Source: an uncultured Dechloromonas sp. (GTDB lineage Bacteria; Pseudomonadota; Gammaproteobacteria; Burkholderiales; Rhodocyclaceae). From it: a stretch of 64,000 nt of DNA. The notes beneath the pieces are model-generated. The model ran no database searches. It was not told where the DNA came from and was given only the letters and a program-made list of their open reading frames with translations. The translations under genes and the position numbers were made by a program. Positions 1 to 8,119 of the stretch are shown piece after piece. The stretch lies in contig NZ_CAMFKO010000022.1 in the NCBI RefSeq assembly GCF_945957265.1, positions 1 through 64,000 on the forward strand, given 5' to 3'. The stretch's first letter is position 1. Every line of letters starts with the position of its first letter.

Positions 1-30
1 TAGTGCGTCTACCAATTCCGCCACCTGGGC
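1..30 (-). tRNA. tRNA-Leu, 5' part only (cut by window start)
   Basis: Read on the minus strand, these 30 bases begin GCCCAGGTGGCGGAATTGGT and continue AGACGCACTA. This is the acceptor 5' strand, D-arm and D-loop of a bacterial tRNA-Leu, with the usual GGTGGCGGAATTGGTAGACGC signature. The anticodon and variable arm lie outside the window, so the isoacceptor cannot be named. The gene points away from rnr and has its own promoter-like sequence just upstream. Confidence 0.9.
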
Positions 31-49
31 ACAGATGCGAAGAGCGCGC

Positions 50-77
50 ATTTTAGAGGAAATACCGTTAATGTCAA
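50..77 (-). promoter_or_regulatory. Candidate sigma70 promoter of tRNA-Leu, overlapping the rnr start
   Basis: On the minus strand a perfect -35 TTGACA (77-72) is followed by a 16-bp spacer and a -10 TAAAAT (55-50). The next bases, GCGCGCT, form a GC-rich discriminator of the type seen at stringently controlled stable-RNA promoters. Transcription would start near 43, about 13 bases before the mature tRNA 5' end. The -35 covers the rnr start codon and the -10 touches the rnr Shine-Dalgarno region. The hexamers are seen directly; the promoter function is inferred. Confidence 0.6.
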
Positions 78-2548
78 GAAAGAAGCTGTCCAAGGTCCGC
101 CGGGCCGATCCCTTTTTCGAGCGCGAGTCGGCGCGCTATGATTTTCCGCTGCCGTCGCGCGAGTATGTTTCGCAGATGCTCGCCGACGAGGGGCGGCCGC
201 TCAGTTTCGTCGAATTGACCGAATTGCTCGACATCGCCGGCAGCGAGCGCGACATGTTCCAGCGCCGGCTGGGCGCCATGGAGCGGGAAGGGCAGCTGAT
301 GCGCAACCGCAAGGGCGGCTACATCCTGCCCGAGCGGGCCAGCCTGACGCCGGGCAAGATCCAGGGGCATCCCGATGGCTTCGGCTTCCTGATTCCCGAC
401 GACGGCAGTGCCGACATCTTTCTCGACCAGCACCAGATGGGCAAGGTGCTGCACGGCGACCGGGCCCTGGTCCGGGTCGTCGGCATCGACCGCAAGGGGC
501 GCCCGGAGGGCAGCATCGTCGAGGTGACCGAGCGGGTGAATACGCGGGTGGTCGGCCGGGTCTTCGTCGAGCACGGCGTGGTCGTCGTGGTGCCGGAGAA
601 CAAGCGCATTTCGCAGGACATCCTGGTGCCGCCCGAGAAGAAGGCCAAGGACAAGCCGCAGTCCGGGCAGGTGGTGATGGTCGAGATCATCGAGCAGCCG
701 AGCAAGTTCTCGCAGCCGATCGGCAGGATCATCGAGGTGCTCGGCAACTATGCCGATCCGGGCATGGAGATCGAGATCGCGCTGCGCAAGCACGACCTGC
801 CCTTCGAGTTTTCGAAGGCCGCGCTGGACGAGAACAAGAAGCTGCCGGACAAGGTGCGCAAGCTCGACCTGAAGGGGCGCGAGGATCTGCGCGAGCTGCC
901 GCTGGTGACCATCGACGGCGAGACGGCACGCGACTTCGACGACGCCGTGTTCTGCGAGAAGAAGGGTCGCGGCTGGCGCCTGGTGGTGGCGATCGCCGAC
1001 GTGTCGCATTACGTCAAGCCGGGCATGGCGCTCGACCGCGAGGCGCTGGAGCGCGGCAATTCGGTGTATTTCCCGCGCCGGGTCATCCCCATGCTGCCGG
1101 AGAAGCTGTCGAACGGCATCTGTTCGCTGAACCCCGATGTCGAGCGGATGGCCATGGTGTGCGACATGGAGATCAGCGCGGCGGGCAAGATCGGCAAGTA
1201 CCGTTTCTACCCGGCGGTGTTCCGCTCGCATGCCCGGCTGACCTACAACCTGGTGTGGTCCTGGCTGTCCGGCGAGAAGAAGCCGGAAAGCGAGGCGCAC
1301 CAGGCCGTCCTGCCGCACGTGCAGAACCTGTACAAGCTGTTCGGCGCCCTGCACAAGGCGCGGGCCGAGCGCGGCGCCATCGATTTCGAGACGACCGAGA
1401 CGATGATGCTGTTCGACGACCAGAGCAAGATCGAGAACATCGTGCCGGTCGTGCGCAACGACGCGCACCGCATCATCGAGGAGTGCATGCTGGCCGCCAA
1501 CGTCTGCGCCTCGGCCTTCCTCGAGAAGCACAAGCAGACCTGCCTGTATCGCATCCACGAAGGGCCGTCGGAGGACAAGCTGCAGAACCTGCGCGCCTTC
1601 CTTGGCGAATTCGGCCTCGCCCTGGGCGGCGGCGACGATCCGCGCGCCAAGGACTACGGCATCCTGCTCGAAAAGGTCAAGCAGCGTCCGGATTTCCAGC
1701 TGCTGCAGACGGTCATGCTGCGTTCGCTGAAGCAGGCCATGTACAGCCCGGACAACGTCGGCCATTTCGGCCTGGCCTACGAGCACTACACCCATTTCAC
1801 CTCGCCCATCCGGCGCTATCCCGACCTGCTGGTCCATCGCGCCATCAAGGCCGCGCTGGCCGGCGAGCAATACGTTCCGGAGCGCGAATGGGACGATATC
1901 GGCCTGCAGTGCTCGGCCACCGAGCGCCGCGCCGATGAGGCGACGCGCGACGTCGAGAACTGGCTGAAGTGCTTCTTCATGAAGGAACGCATCGGCGAGG
2001 AGTTCGACGGCACGATCTCGGCGGTGACCGCCTTCGGCATCTTCGTGGCGCTCGACGCCATCTACATCGAAGGCCTGGTCCATGTGTCCGAACTCGGCTC
2101 GGATTACTTCCAGTTCGACAACATCAAGCACCAGATGCTGGGCGAGCGGACCGGGCAGCGCTTCCGCCTGGGCGACCGGGTGCGGGTGAAGCTGGTCCGG
2201 GCCGATCTGGAGTCGAACCGTATCGATTTCGTGCTTGCCCAGGAGCTGCGTGGGGCGCTAGCGAAGAAGCCGGCGGGCAAAACTGCCGCGCCGAAGGCTG
2301 CGGCGACGCCGCGCCGGGTCGAGGACAAGCCGGCAGCCAAGGCAAAGCCCCGCAAGGTGGCCGTCAAGGCCGCGCCCAAGGCAGTCCCCAAGGCAGTCCC
2401 CAAGGCAACTCCCAAGGCAACTCCCAAGGCAACTCCCAAGGCAACTCCCAAGGCAACTCCCAAGGCCGGGGCGAAGAAGGCTGCGGCTCCGAAAGCCAAG
2501 CCGGCCTCCCGTAAGACGTCCGCCAAGGCGCCGGCGAAGCGGCGCTGA
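71..2548 (+). CDS. rnr: Ribonuclease R (3'-5' exoribonuclease)
   Basis: Hydrolytic 3'-5' exoribonuclease of the RNase II/RNB family that degrades structured RNA such as rRNA and mRNA decay intermediates. The 825-residue product has an N-terminal winged-helix region (about 25-90), cold-shock/OB domains, an RNB catalytic core with the acidic cluster DGETARDFDDAV and the motif HFTSPIRRYPDL, an S1 domain (about 630-715) and a lysine/alanine/proline-rich tail. I start at ATG 71 rather than the in-frame ATG at 35, because AGAGGA at 55-60 is well spaced from 71 and the protein then begins MSRKKLSK. The tail holds seven near-identical KA(V/T)P units encoded by a 12-bp tandem repeat. The gene ends 14 bases before the converging HDOD gene. 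The family assignment is secure. Confidence 0.96.
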   Translation: MSRKKLSKVRRADPFFERESARYDFPLPSREYVSQMLADEGRPLSFVELTELLDIAGSERDMFQRRLGAMEREGQLMRNRKGGYILPERASLTPGKIQGHPDGFGFLIPDDGSADIFLDQHQMGKVLHGDRALVRVVGIDRKGRPEGSIVEVTERVNTRVVGRVFVEHGVVVVVPENKRISQDILVPPEKKAKDKPQSGQVVMVEIIEQPSKFSQPIGRIIEVLGNYADPGMEIEIALRKHDLPFEFSKAALDENKKLPDKVRKLDLKGREDLRELPLVTIDGETARDFDDAVFCEKKGRGWRLVVAIADVSHYVKPGMALDREALERGNSVYFPRRVIPMLPEKLSNGICSLNPDVERMAMVCDMEISAAGKIGKYRFYPAVFRSHARLTYNLVWSWLSGEKKPESEAHQAVLPHVQNLYKLFGALHKARAERGAIDFETTETMMLFDDQSKIENIVPVVRNDAHRIIEECMLAANVCASAFLEKHKQTCLYRIHEGPSEDKLQNLRAFLGEFGLALGGGDDPRAKDYGILLEKVKQRPDFQLLQTVMLRSLKQAMYSPDNVGHFGLAYEHYTHFTSPIRRYPDLLVHRAIKAALAGEQYVPEREWDDIGLQCSATERRADEATRDVENWLKCFFMKERIGEEFDGTISAVTAFGIFVALDAIYIEGLVHVSELGSDYFQFDNIKHQMLGERTGQRFRLGDRVRVKLVRADLESNRIDFVLAQELRGALAKKPAGKTAAPKAAATPRRVEDKPAAKAKPRKVAVKAAPKAVPKAVPKATPKATPKATPKATPKATPKAGAKKAAAPKAKPASRKTSAKAPAKRR
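2378..2461 (+). repeat. 12-bp tandem repeat in the rnr tail, 7 units
   Basis: Two copies of AAGGCAGTCCCC are followed by five identical copies of AAGGCAACTCCC, in frame, encoding KAVP twice and KATP five times. Because each unit is 12 bp, gain or loss of units keeps the frame. The five identical copies suggest recent expansion by slippage. Confidence 0.95.
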
Positions 2549-2562
2549 ACGCCGCTGCGTCG

Positions 2563-3429
2563 TCAATGGTGGGTCGGATCGAGCAGGTCCGCCGCCTTGG
2601 CGACGATGTGGGGAATTTGTGTTTCGTCGATGCCCGGCAGCTGTTCGGCCAGCCATTCAAGGGTGGCGCCGGGGATGATGTGCTTGGCTTCGGCGATGTC
2701 CGAGGGGAGCGCCGGACTGGTGCTGCCTTCGGCCAGGAGGTGCCGGGCGGTGTCGACGCACAGCCGCGACAGGTTGGATCGGGTATTGTCGATGCCGCGG
2801 ATCAGCTGGGTCAGCAGGGATGGAAGGTGCCAGATGGTGGCGCATTTCAGGGTCAGGTCCTTGAAGCGGAAGCCGCAGGTGTCGAGCTGGGCCTGGATGG
2901 AACGCGGCGACTGCCCGGAGTGCAGCGCGGCCAGGGCGTTTTTCGGAACATCCGGCGCAAAGGACCAGAGCAGCAGTTCGCCCGTCTCGGAGAGCAGGGC
3001 CGCCATCGCGATTTCGTCGGGAGAGATGTCGGCACGCGCCGCTCCCCAGCGCAGGGCGAGACGGCTGGCGAGGTGGGAGCGTGCCTCGCATTCGGCCAGC
3101 CCGGATGCCGACTCGTCGGTCTCCGGACAGTTCAGCAACAGTTTGTGAAAGGTATCCGTTCCCAGTTGCATGACGGCGGCGAGCGGCGTGGTGGTGTCGT
3201 GTCCGAGCCGTTGCACGCGATGGGCTTCGGCTTCGCGCAGGAGTCTCAGGCACAGGAAGGGGTCGGCGGCGGCAATGTCGGCCAGGTCTCGCGCTGCCAG
3301 CTTTTCGCCCTGCGCGGCCTCCAGTTCGATCAGACGCGTTTTGGAGCGCGGCATGCAGGGCAGGTCATGGTTGCTCAAATAGGCAGCCCATTGATCGACA
3401 CCCCAGCGTTTCTGGTTTTCCGGAAGCAC
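2563..3429 (-). CDS. HDOD domain protein
   Basis: About 288 residues resembling the HDOD output domain, a catalytically inactive relative of HD phosphohydrolases found in bacterial signalling proteins. The helical core runs from about residue 20 to 270, with motifs such as AADPFLCLRLLREA and PLAAVMQLGTDTFHKLLLNC that match the first HDOD helices. There is no receiver, EAL or GGDEF domain and no membrane segment, so it is likely a cytoplasmic stand-alone HDOD protein of unknown partner. I chose GTG at 3429 because GGAG sits five bases upstream; an ATG at 3459 would add ten residues but has no ribosome site. It converges on rnr and diverges from the hemerythrin gene. Confidence 0.75.
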   Translation of the reverse strand: MLPENQKRWGVDQWAAYLSNHDLPCMPRSKTRLIELEAAQGEKLAARDLADIAAADPFLCLRLLREAEAHRVQRLGHDTTTPLAAVMQLGTDTFHKLLLNCPETDESASGLAECEARSHLASRLALRWGAARADISPDEIAMAALLSETGELLLWSFAPDVPKNALAALHSGQSPRSIQAQLDTCGFRFKDLTLKCATIWHLPSLLTQLIRGIDNTRSNLSRLCVDTARHLLAEGSTSPALPSDIAEAKHIIPGATLEWLAEQLPGIDETQIPHIVAKAADLLDPTHH

Positions 3430-3570
3430 CTGATCTCCTGTTCCATGCCGATGGATCATTATCGGCAGTATCGCCCAAAACCTGAGTTTCCGCTTGCCAC
3501 CGTCGGCTTCGTCACGCGGCGCTGGCGGGCCGGGGCAGGTCGCTCGGGGATCTCGTCGATTGACACTTCT

Positions 3571-3606
3571 TTACATTGCCACCGGGCAATTGTGCATACA
3601 ATGTAA
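3571..3606. promoter_or_regulatory. Nested inverted repeats upstream of the hemerythrin gene
   Basis: A perfect 8-bp inverted repeat TTACATTG (3571-3578) / CAATGTAA (3599-3606) is separated by 20 bases. Inside its right half lies a second one, ATTGT-GCAT-ACAAT (3589-3602), which overlaps a -10-like TACAAT at 3597-3602. The block is 24 bases from the hemerythrin start at 3630. This arrangement fits an operator over the promoter; the regulator is unknown. Confidence 0.5.
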
Positions 3607-3629
3607 CGTTTGCAATGAGAGGGACTGCG

Positions 3630-4199
3630 ATGACGAAGCAACGAACGGCTCCACTCCCATCCGGGGAAGGGGCGAGCGTCGGCGAGCTTCCGGACATCAT
3701 CGCGTACTGGCGGAGCACGGGCGTTCTGCCGCCCCAGCTGGTTACCGGCCACCGGCTGATCGACATGGAGCACCGCTTTCTGATCGATGCCATCGCGAAT
3801 CTGCAGCGCGTTTGCAAGAACGTGACGGATTTCGAGGACTGCCATGGCTGCGGTCATGTGCAGCAGGCACGTTGCGAAAACAATCTGGTTGGCCTGTTGG
3901 GGGATGTGTTTGCCTTCATCCTGGATCATTTCAGGAGCGAAGAGGAAATCATTCGCAATTCGATGTTGCTGGTCATCGACCGGGCGGTTTGCGAGGCGCA
4001 TATCGAGGATCATGCGGAAATCGCGGCCAAGGTGCAGCAGATCGTTTCGACGCTCGACACGCGGCATGTGGTGCGCCGCATCCGCGAACTCGATGTCCTG
4101 CTGGCGCGCTGGGTGACCAATCACATCGCCCTGCACGACATGTTGCTGTTGCGCTGGATTGCCCGCTACGAACCGCAGCTCCAGCCGAACGACCGCTGA
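3630..4199 (+). CDS. Bacteriohemerythrin with a cysteine cluster
   Basis: Four-helix di-iron protein of the hemerythrin family, expected to bind O2 reversibly or sense it in the cytoplasm. All seven iron ligands can be placed: His48, His100 and Glu104 (HxxxE), His124 and His128, His165 and Asp170. At 189 residues it is longer than single-domain bacteriohemerythrins (about 130), through an N-terminal extension and a loop insert after helix A. The insert holds Cys62, Cys71, Cys74 and Cys82 (a CxxC-x7-C arrangement), with a further Cys121. I start at ATG 3630 because GAGAGGG at 3617-3623 is a good ribosome site for it; ATGs at 3576 and 3615 lie upstream in frame. It stands alone after a divergent promoter region with inverted repeats. 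Confidence 0.87.
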   Translation: MTKQRTAPLPSGEGASVGELPDIIAYWRSTGVLPPQLVTGHRLIDMEHRFLIDAIANLQRVCKNVTDFEDCHGCGHVQQARCENNLVGLLGDVFAFILDHFRSEEEIIRNSMLLVIDRAVCEAHIEDHAEIAAKVQQIVSTLDTRHVVRRIRELDVLLARWVTNHIALHDMLLLRWIARYEPQLQPNDR

Positions 4200-4274
4200 C
4201 CGTCAGCCGCTTGCGGTTTCCGGGCCGGGTCTCCGGCGCGGTAGAATCCGCCATCCCGAATTTCGAAAGCAGCC

Positions 4275-5006
4275 ATGACTTCCCGCCTGATCTACGGCTT
4301 TCACGCCGTCATTTCCAAACTTCGCCATGATCCGGGTTCGATCAAGGAAATCATGGTTGATGCGACGCGCCAGGATGCCCGCGCCCGCGACCTGCTCCAG
4401 CATGCCGAGTTGCAGGGCATTCGCGTCATTGCCACCGACGGCAAGCGGCTTGACGGCATGGCGCCGGACGGCAAGCACCAGGGCGTGGTGGCGCGCATTG
4501 AGGGCGGGCGCAAGGTGGCCCATCTCGACGATGTGCTCGATACCCTGGAGGAGCCGGCCTTCCTGCTCGTTCTCGACGGCATCACCGATCCGCGCAACCT
4601 CGGCGCCTGCCTGCGCGTGGCCGATGCCGCCGGCGTCCATGCCGTCATCGCGCCCAAGGATCGCGCCGTCGGCCTGACCGATGTGGCTGCCAAGACGGCC
4701 TGCGGGGCCGCCGAGACGGTTCCCTACGTGATGGTCACCAACCTGGCGCGTACGCTGCGCGAGTTGCAGGAGCGCGACATCTGGGTCATCGGCACCGCCG
4801 GCGAAGCGCAAAGCGATCTCTATGCCGCCGAATGGCCCAAGGCGACCGCCTGGGTGATGGGGGCCGAGGGCGAAGGCATGCGCCGCCTGACCCGCGAAAA
4901 TTGCGACCAGCTGGTCAAGATTCCCATGCATGGCAGTGTCGAGAGTCTCAATGTCTCGGTGGCGGCGGGCGTCTGCCTGTTCGAGGCCAGACGCCGCCTG
5001 TCCTGA
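4275..5006 (+). CDS. rlmB: 23S rRNA (guanosine-2'-O-)-methyltransferase RlmB
   Basis: SpoU-family methyltransferase that in Escherichia coli methylates the 2'-O of G2251 in 23S rRNA using SAM. The 243-residue protein opens with the substrate-binding L30e-like domain ([16 protein letters not shown]). A knotted SpoU domain follows with the three family motifs: motif 1 in [20 protein letters not shown], motif 2 in [14 protein letters not shown] and motif 3 in [20 protein letters not shown]. Length and motifs match RlmB over TrmH. The gene is followed after three bases by an EamA transporter and may share its transcript. Confidence 0.95.
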   Translation: MTSRLIYGFHAVISKLRHDPGSIKEIMVDATRQDARARDLLQHAELQGIRVIATDGKRLDGMAPDGKHQGVVARIEGGRKVAHLDDVLDTLEEPAFLLVLDGITDPRNLGACLRVADAAGVHAVIAPKDRAVGLTDVAAKTACGAAETVPYVMVTNLARTLRELQERDIWVIGTAGEAQSDLYAAEWPKATAWVMGAEGEGMRRLTRENCDQLVKIPMHGSVESLNVSVAAGVCLFEARRRLS

Positions 5007-5009
5007 GCG

Positions 5010-5888
5010 ATGACGCACCGCCGGGCCATGTTGCTGATGGTGCTGGTGACGCTCCTGTGGAGCATTGCCGGCGTCGTCACGCGCCATCTCGAGGCGGCAC
5101 GCGGCTTCGAGGTCACCTTCTGGCGCAGTTTCTTCACGGCCCTTTGCCTGCTGCCCGGCTTGCTTGCCGCCAAGGGCCACGGCCTCTGGAACAGCTTGCG
5201 GCAAGGCGATCGCTGGTTGTGGATGTCGGGCGTGTGCTGGGCCGTGATGTTCTCCGCCTTCATGCTGGCGCTGACCCTGACCAGCGTGGCCAACGTGCTG
5301 GTGGTGATGGCTCTGGGGCCGCTGGTGACGGCCTTGTTCTCCCGGATCTTCCTGGGTTATGACCTGCCCGGAGCAACCTGGGTGGCCATCATGCTGGCCA
5401 GTTGCGGGGTGGCGTGGATGTTTGCCGGCGAGGCCGGCCCGGGCTTTTCGCCGGCCGGTGCGCTGGTCGCCGGCTGCGTGGCGCTGGCCGGCGCGGCCAA
5501 CTGGACGCTGCTGCAGGGGGCCGGGCAGCGCCGGCGTGTCGACATGATGCCGGCGGTGCTGATCGGGGCATGCCTGTCGGCGCTGAGTAGCTTGCCGTTG
5601 GCCTGGCCGGTGACGGCTTCGTTGCACGATGTCGGTTTGCTGGCCTTGCTCGGGGTGGTGCAACTGGCGCTGCCATGCCTGCTGGTCGTGCGCTTGAGCC
5701 GCGAACTGCCGGCTGCCGAGATCGCCCTGCTCGGGCTTCTGGAGGTCGTCTTCGGCGTCACCTGGGCCTGGCTGTGGGGGGGCGAAACGCCGTCGTCACA
5801 GGTTCTGAGCGGTGGCCTGCTGGTTCTCTCGGCGCTGGCCGCGAACGAACTGCTGGGTTTCAGGCGCCGTCAGGCAGCCGCGGCTTAG
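5010..5888 (+). CDS. EamA/DMT-superfamily transporter
   Basis: A 292-residue polytopic inner-membrane protein with about ten hydrophobic helices arranged as two EamA repeats (roughly 5-140 and 155-285). Such proteins export or import small metabolites; the substrate cannot be told from sequence. Family-typical sequences are AMLLMVLVTLLWSIAGVVTR at the start of the first repeat and LLGLLEVVFGVTWAWLW in the second. It starts three bases after rlmB, suggesting cotranscription. Its stop overlaps by four bases the stop of the converging aminopropyltransferase-like gene. Confidence 0.85.
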   Translation: MTHRRAMLLMVLVTLLWSIAGVVTRHLEAARGFEVTFWRSFFTALCLLPGLLAAKGHGLWNSLRQGDRWLWMSGVCWAVMFSAFMLALTLTSVANVLVVMALGPLVTALFSRIFLGYDLPGATWVAIMLASCGVAWMFAGEAGPGFSPAGALVAGCVALAGAANWTLLQGAGQRRRVDMMPAVLIGACLSALSSLPLAWPVTASLHDVGLLALLGVVQLALPCLLVVRLSRELPAAEIALLGLLEVVFGVTWAWLWGGETPSSQVLSGGLLVLSALAANELLGFRRRQAAAA

Positions 5889-7228
5889 CGAGAGCGCGCG
5901 CGATCCACGTCGGCGCGGTTCGTCTCGTCGCTATAGACCAGGCCGCTGCCCGGTCGGCTGCTGGCGAAGCAGGCGACTTCGACGTTGGCCAGCGGCTTGC
6001 CCTTGTGCAGCACATCGACGGCGCAACGCCCGAATACGCGCTCCATGGTGTTCAGCAGGTTGCGGGCGTAGGGCGTTTCCAGCTTGCCGTCGAGGATCAG
6101 GTTGGCGAGCAGAACGCCGTCCGGTTTCAGCACCTTGCGGGCGTCGGCCCAGAATTCGAGGGTCACCAGGTGGCTGGGGATCGAGGTGTGCGAGCTGTAG
6201 ACATCGACGACCACGGCATCGAAACGCCGCTCCGTGGTGGCGACGAAGCGCCGGGCATCGTCGGCGATGAACTCGCCGCGCACGGTATCCCGCAGGAAAT
6301 GCCGTTCGGCGATATCGCGGATTTTCGGATCGATGTCGACATAGGTGTAGCGGTTGGACGGCTCCCGGTGCGACAGGGTGAAGCCGCCTGCCCCCAGGAC
6401 CAGGATGTCCCGCTCGCGGTAGCCGAGATCGTCGAGCAGGATCTTGCGCAGGTGCTGGATGTAGCGCGTGTAGCGGGGCGGCTCGCTGTCGTCGATCAGC
6501 GAGGCGAGGGACTTGTTGACCATGAAGGCGCGCGGATTCAGCTGTCCGTCGAGCACCACGCTGCTGACTTCGTATTCGGCGTAGGCGGTGTCCGCCGTCA
6601 GCGTTTGCCGGATATTCAGCGCACCGGCCGCGACCAGGGTGGCCAGCGACAGCGCCGCCATCCCGGCTTGCCGGCCGGCGAGCAGCAGGACGCCGACGAG
6701 CAGGCCGCCGCAGCAGGCGAGAATCGCCGCGGCAACCCCCAGCCACTGCATGACCAGCAAGGACAGCGACAGCGAACCGAGGAATGAACCCAGCGTCGAC
6801 CAGTAGAGCGCCATGCCGCTGGCCTCGCCGCTGCGCTCGGTCTGCATCAGGTTGGTCAGGATGGGCACGGTCTGGCCGAGGAGCCAGGCCAGGGGGCAGA
6901 GAATAACGGCGATGAAGCACAGGTAGGCGAACCAGGTCGGCTGCAGGTGGGCAAACAGGCCGTCGACGCTGGCGCCGGCCAGCCCCACGCCGGCCAGCAG
7001 GGCCGCGATCAGGAAATTGCGGGCGACGATGCGGCGGTAGTCGGCGGCCACCCGGGCGCCGGCAGCGTAGCCGAGCGCCAGGGCGAGCAGGAAGAAGCCG
7101 ATGGTCGGCGCGGTGACGACGATGGAACTGCCGACATGCGGCACCAGGCGGCGGAGGGCGATGACTTCGGCGCCGAGCGAGCAGAAGCCTTCGATGAAGA
7201 CGATGGCGTACAGGAGGGCGCGCGACAT
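5885..7228 (-). CDS. Membrane-fused spermidine synthase-like protein
   Basis: A 447-residue fusion: about six or seven membrane helices fill residues 1-210, and a spermidine/spermine synthase-like Rossmann domain fills about 230-447. The nucleotide-binding glycine motif ILVLGAGGFTL, the acidic strand end YVDIDP and the second acidic motif ADDARRF are present. Families of this design are annotated as spermidine synthase or fused MFS/spermidine synthase, but whether they make polyamines is often unproven. I start at ATG 7228, which overlaps the rarD stop as ATGA, so translation is probably coupled. It forms the 3' end of a leftward DUF599-rarD cluster. Confidence 0.8.
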   Translation of the reverse strand: MSRALLYAIVFIEGFCSLGAEVIALRRLVPHVGSSIVVTAPTIGFFLLALALGYAAGARVAADYRRIVARNFLIAALLAGVGLAGASVDGLFAHLQPTWFAYLCFIAVILCPLAWLLGQTVPILTNLMQTERSGEASGMALYWSTLGSFLGSLSLSLLVMQWLGVAAAILACCGGLLVGVLLLAGRQAGMAALSLATLVAAGALNIRQTLTADTAYAEYEVSSVVLDGQLNPRAFMVNKSLASLIDDSEPPRYTRYIQHLRKILLDDLGYRERDILVLGAGGFTLSHREPSNRYTYVDIDPKIRDIAERHFLRDTVRGEFIADDARRFVATTERRFDAVVVDVYSSHTSIPSHLVTLEFWADARKVLKPDGVLLANLILDGKLETPYARNLLNTMERVFGRCAVDVLHKGKPLANVEVACFASSRPGSGLVYSDETNRADVDRARSR

Positions 7229-8115
7229 CAGGCGGCGGCCCGGTACTTTTGCCAGGTGCTCCAGCTGAAGACGAAGAGGCCGGCCCAGATCAGGCCGAAG
7301 CTGATCAGGCGGGCCGTTTGCAGCGGTTCGTCGAACAGGTAGATGGCCGTCAGGAACTGCATGGTCGGGTTGATGTACATCAGCATGCCGACGGTCGCCA
7401 GGTCGAGGCGTTGCGTGGCGGCGGCGAAGGCCATCAAGGGCAGGGCGGTCAGTATGCCGGCGCCGACCAGCCAGCCTGCCGTCGCTACGGAAGGGACGGC
7501 AAAGACGGCATGGCCGGCCTGCGCCATCCACAGGGCGTAGAGGCCGCACACCGGCAGCATGCAGAGCGTTTCCAGCCACAGGCCGGACAGCGCATCGACC
7601 GGCACCTGCTTGCGTACCAGCCCGTAGGTGCCGAAGGTGCCGGCGAGAAAGAGGGATACCCAGGGCAGGCTGCCCAGCGTCGCCACCTCGTTGCCGATGG
7701 CGGCGACGGCCAGCGCGACCGATATCCATTCGAGGCGGTTGAGTCTTTCCTTGAGCACCAGCAGGCCGAGGAGGATATTGACCAGCGGCGTCAGGAAGTA
7801 GCCGAGGCTGGAGGCGACGACCTGCTGGTTGGCCACGGCCCACAGGAAGACCAGCCAGTTGCTGCCGACCAGGAGGGCGGCAAGGGCCAGCATGCCCAGC
7901 TGTTGTGGCGTTTTGAGAATGGCGGAAACCTTGGTCCAGCGGCCGCGCAGCGTGAGCAGCAGGCCGACGAAGACGCAGGCCCAGACGGCGCGATGCGACA
8001 GCACATCCATCGGCGGAACGTGCGACAGCTGCCGGAAGTAGAGCGGGAAGAATCCCCAGATGCCGTAGGCCAGCAGGCCGTAGCCGATGCCGGCCGCCGA
8101 GAACGATGCGCGCAC
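7228..8115 (-). CDS. rarD: RarD-type EamA transporter
   Basis: Ten-helix EamA-family permease of the RarD subgroup, about 295 residues. The start region YGLLAYGIWGFFPLYFRQL and the following MDVLSHRAVWA match the RarD signature, in which a short N-terminus leads directly into the first helix. A GTG at 8115 gives the normal RarD length; the reading frame stays open upstream, but that part overlaps the DUF599 gene and has no RarD character. Only a weak GAGG lies close to the GTG, so expression probably depends on coupling to the upstream gene four bases away. RarD was named for chloramphenicol sensitivity; its physiological substrate is unsettled. Confidence 0.85.
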   Translation of the reverse strand: MRASFSAAGIGYGLLAYGIWGFFPLYFRQLSHVPPMDVLSHRAVWACVFVGLLLTLRGRWTKVSAILKTPQQLGMLALAALLVGSNWLVFLWAVANQQVVASSLGYFLTPLVNILLGLLVLKERLNRLEWISVALAVAAIGNEVATLGSLPWVSLFLAGTFGTYGLVRKQVPVDALSGLWLETLCMLPVCGLYALWMAQAGHAVFAVPSVATAGWLVGAGILTALPLMAFAAATQRLDLATVGMLMYINPTMQFLTAIYLFDEPLQTARLISFGLIWAGLFVFSWSTWQKYRAAA

Positions 8116-8119
8116 GGCC

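Noticed and set aside
74-2131. 685-codon open frame antisense to rnr
   Set aside because: Shadow of the GC-rich rnr coding sequence; composition follows codon positions of rnr and no family motif is present.
3589-3602. FNR/DNR-type site at the hemerythrin promoter
   Set aside because: TTG and CAA are separated by six bases, not the eight of TTGAT-N4-ATCAA, and the A/T positions differ.
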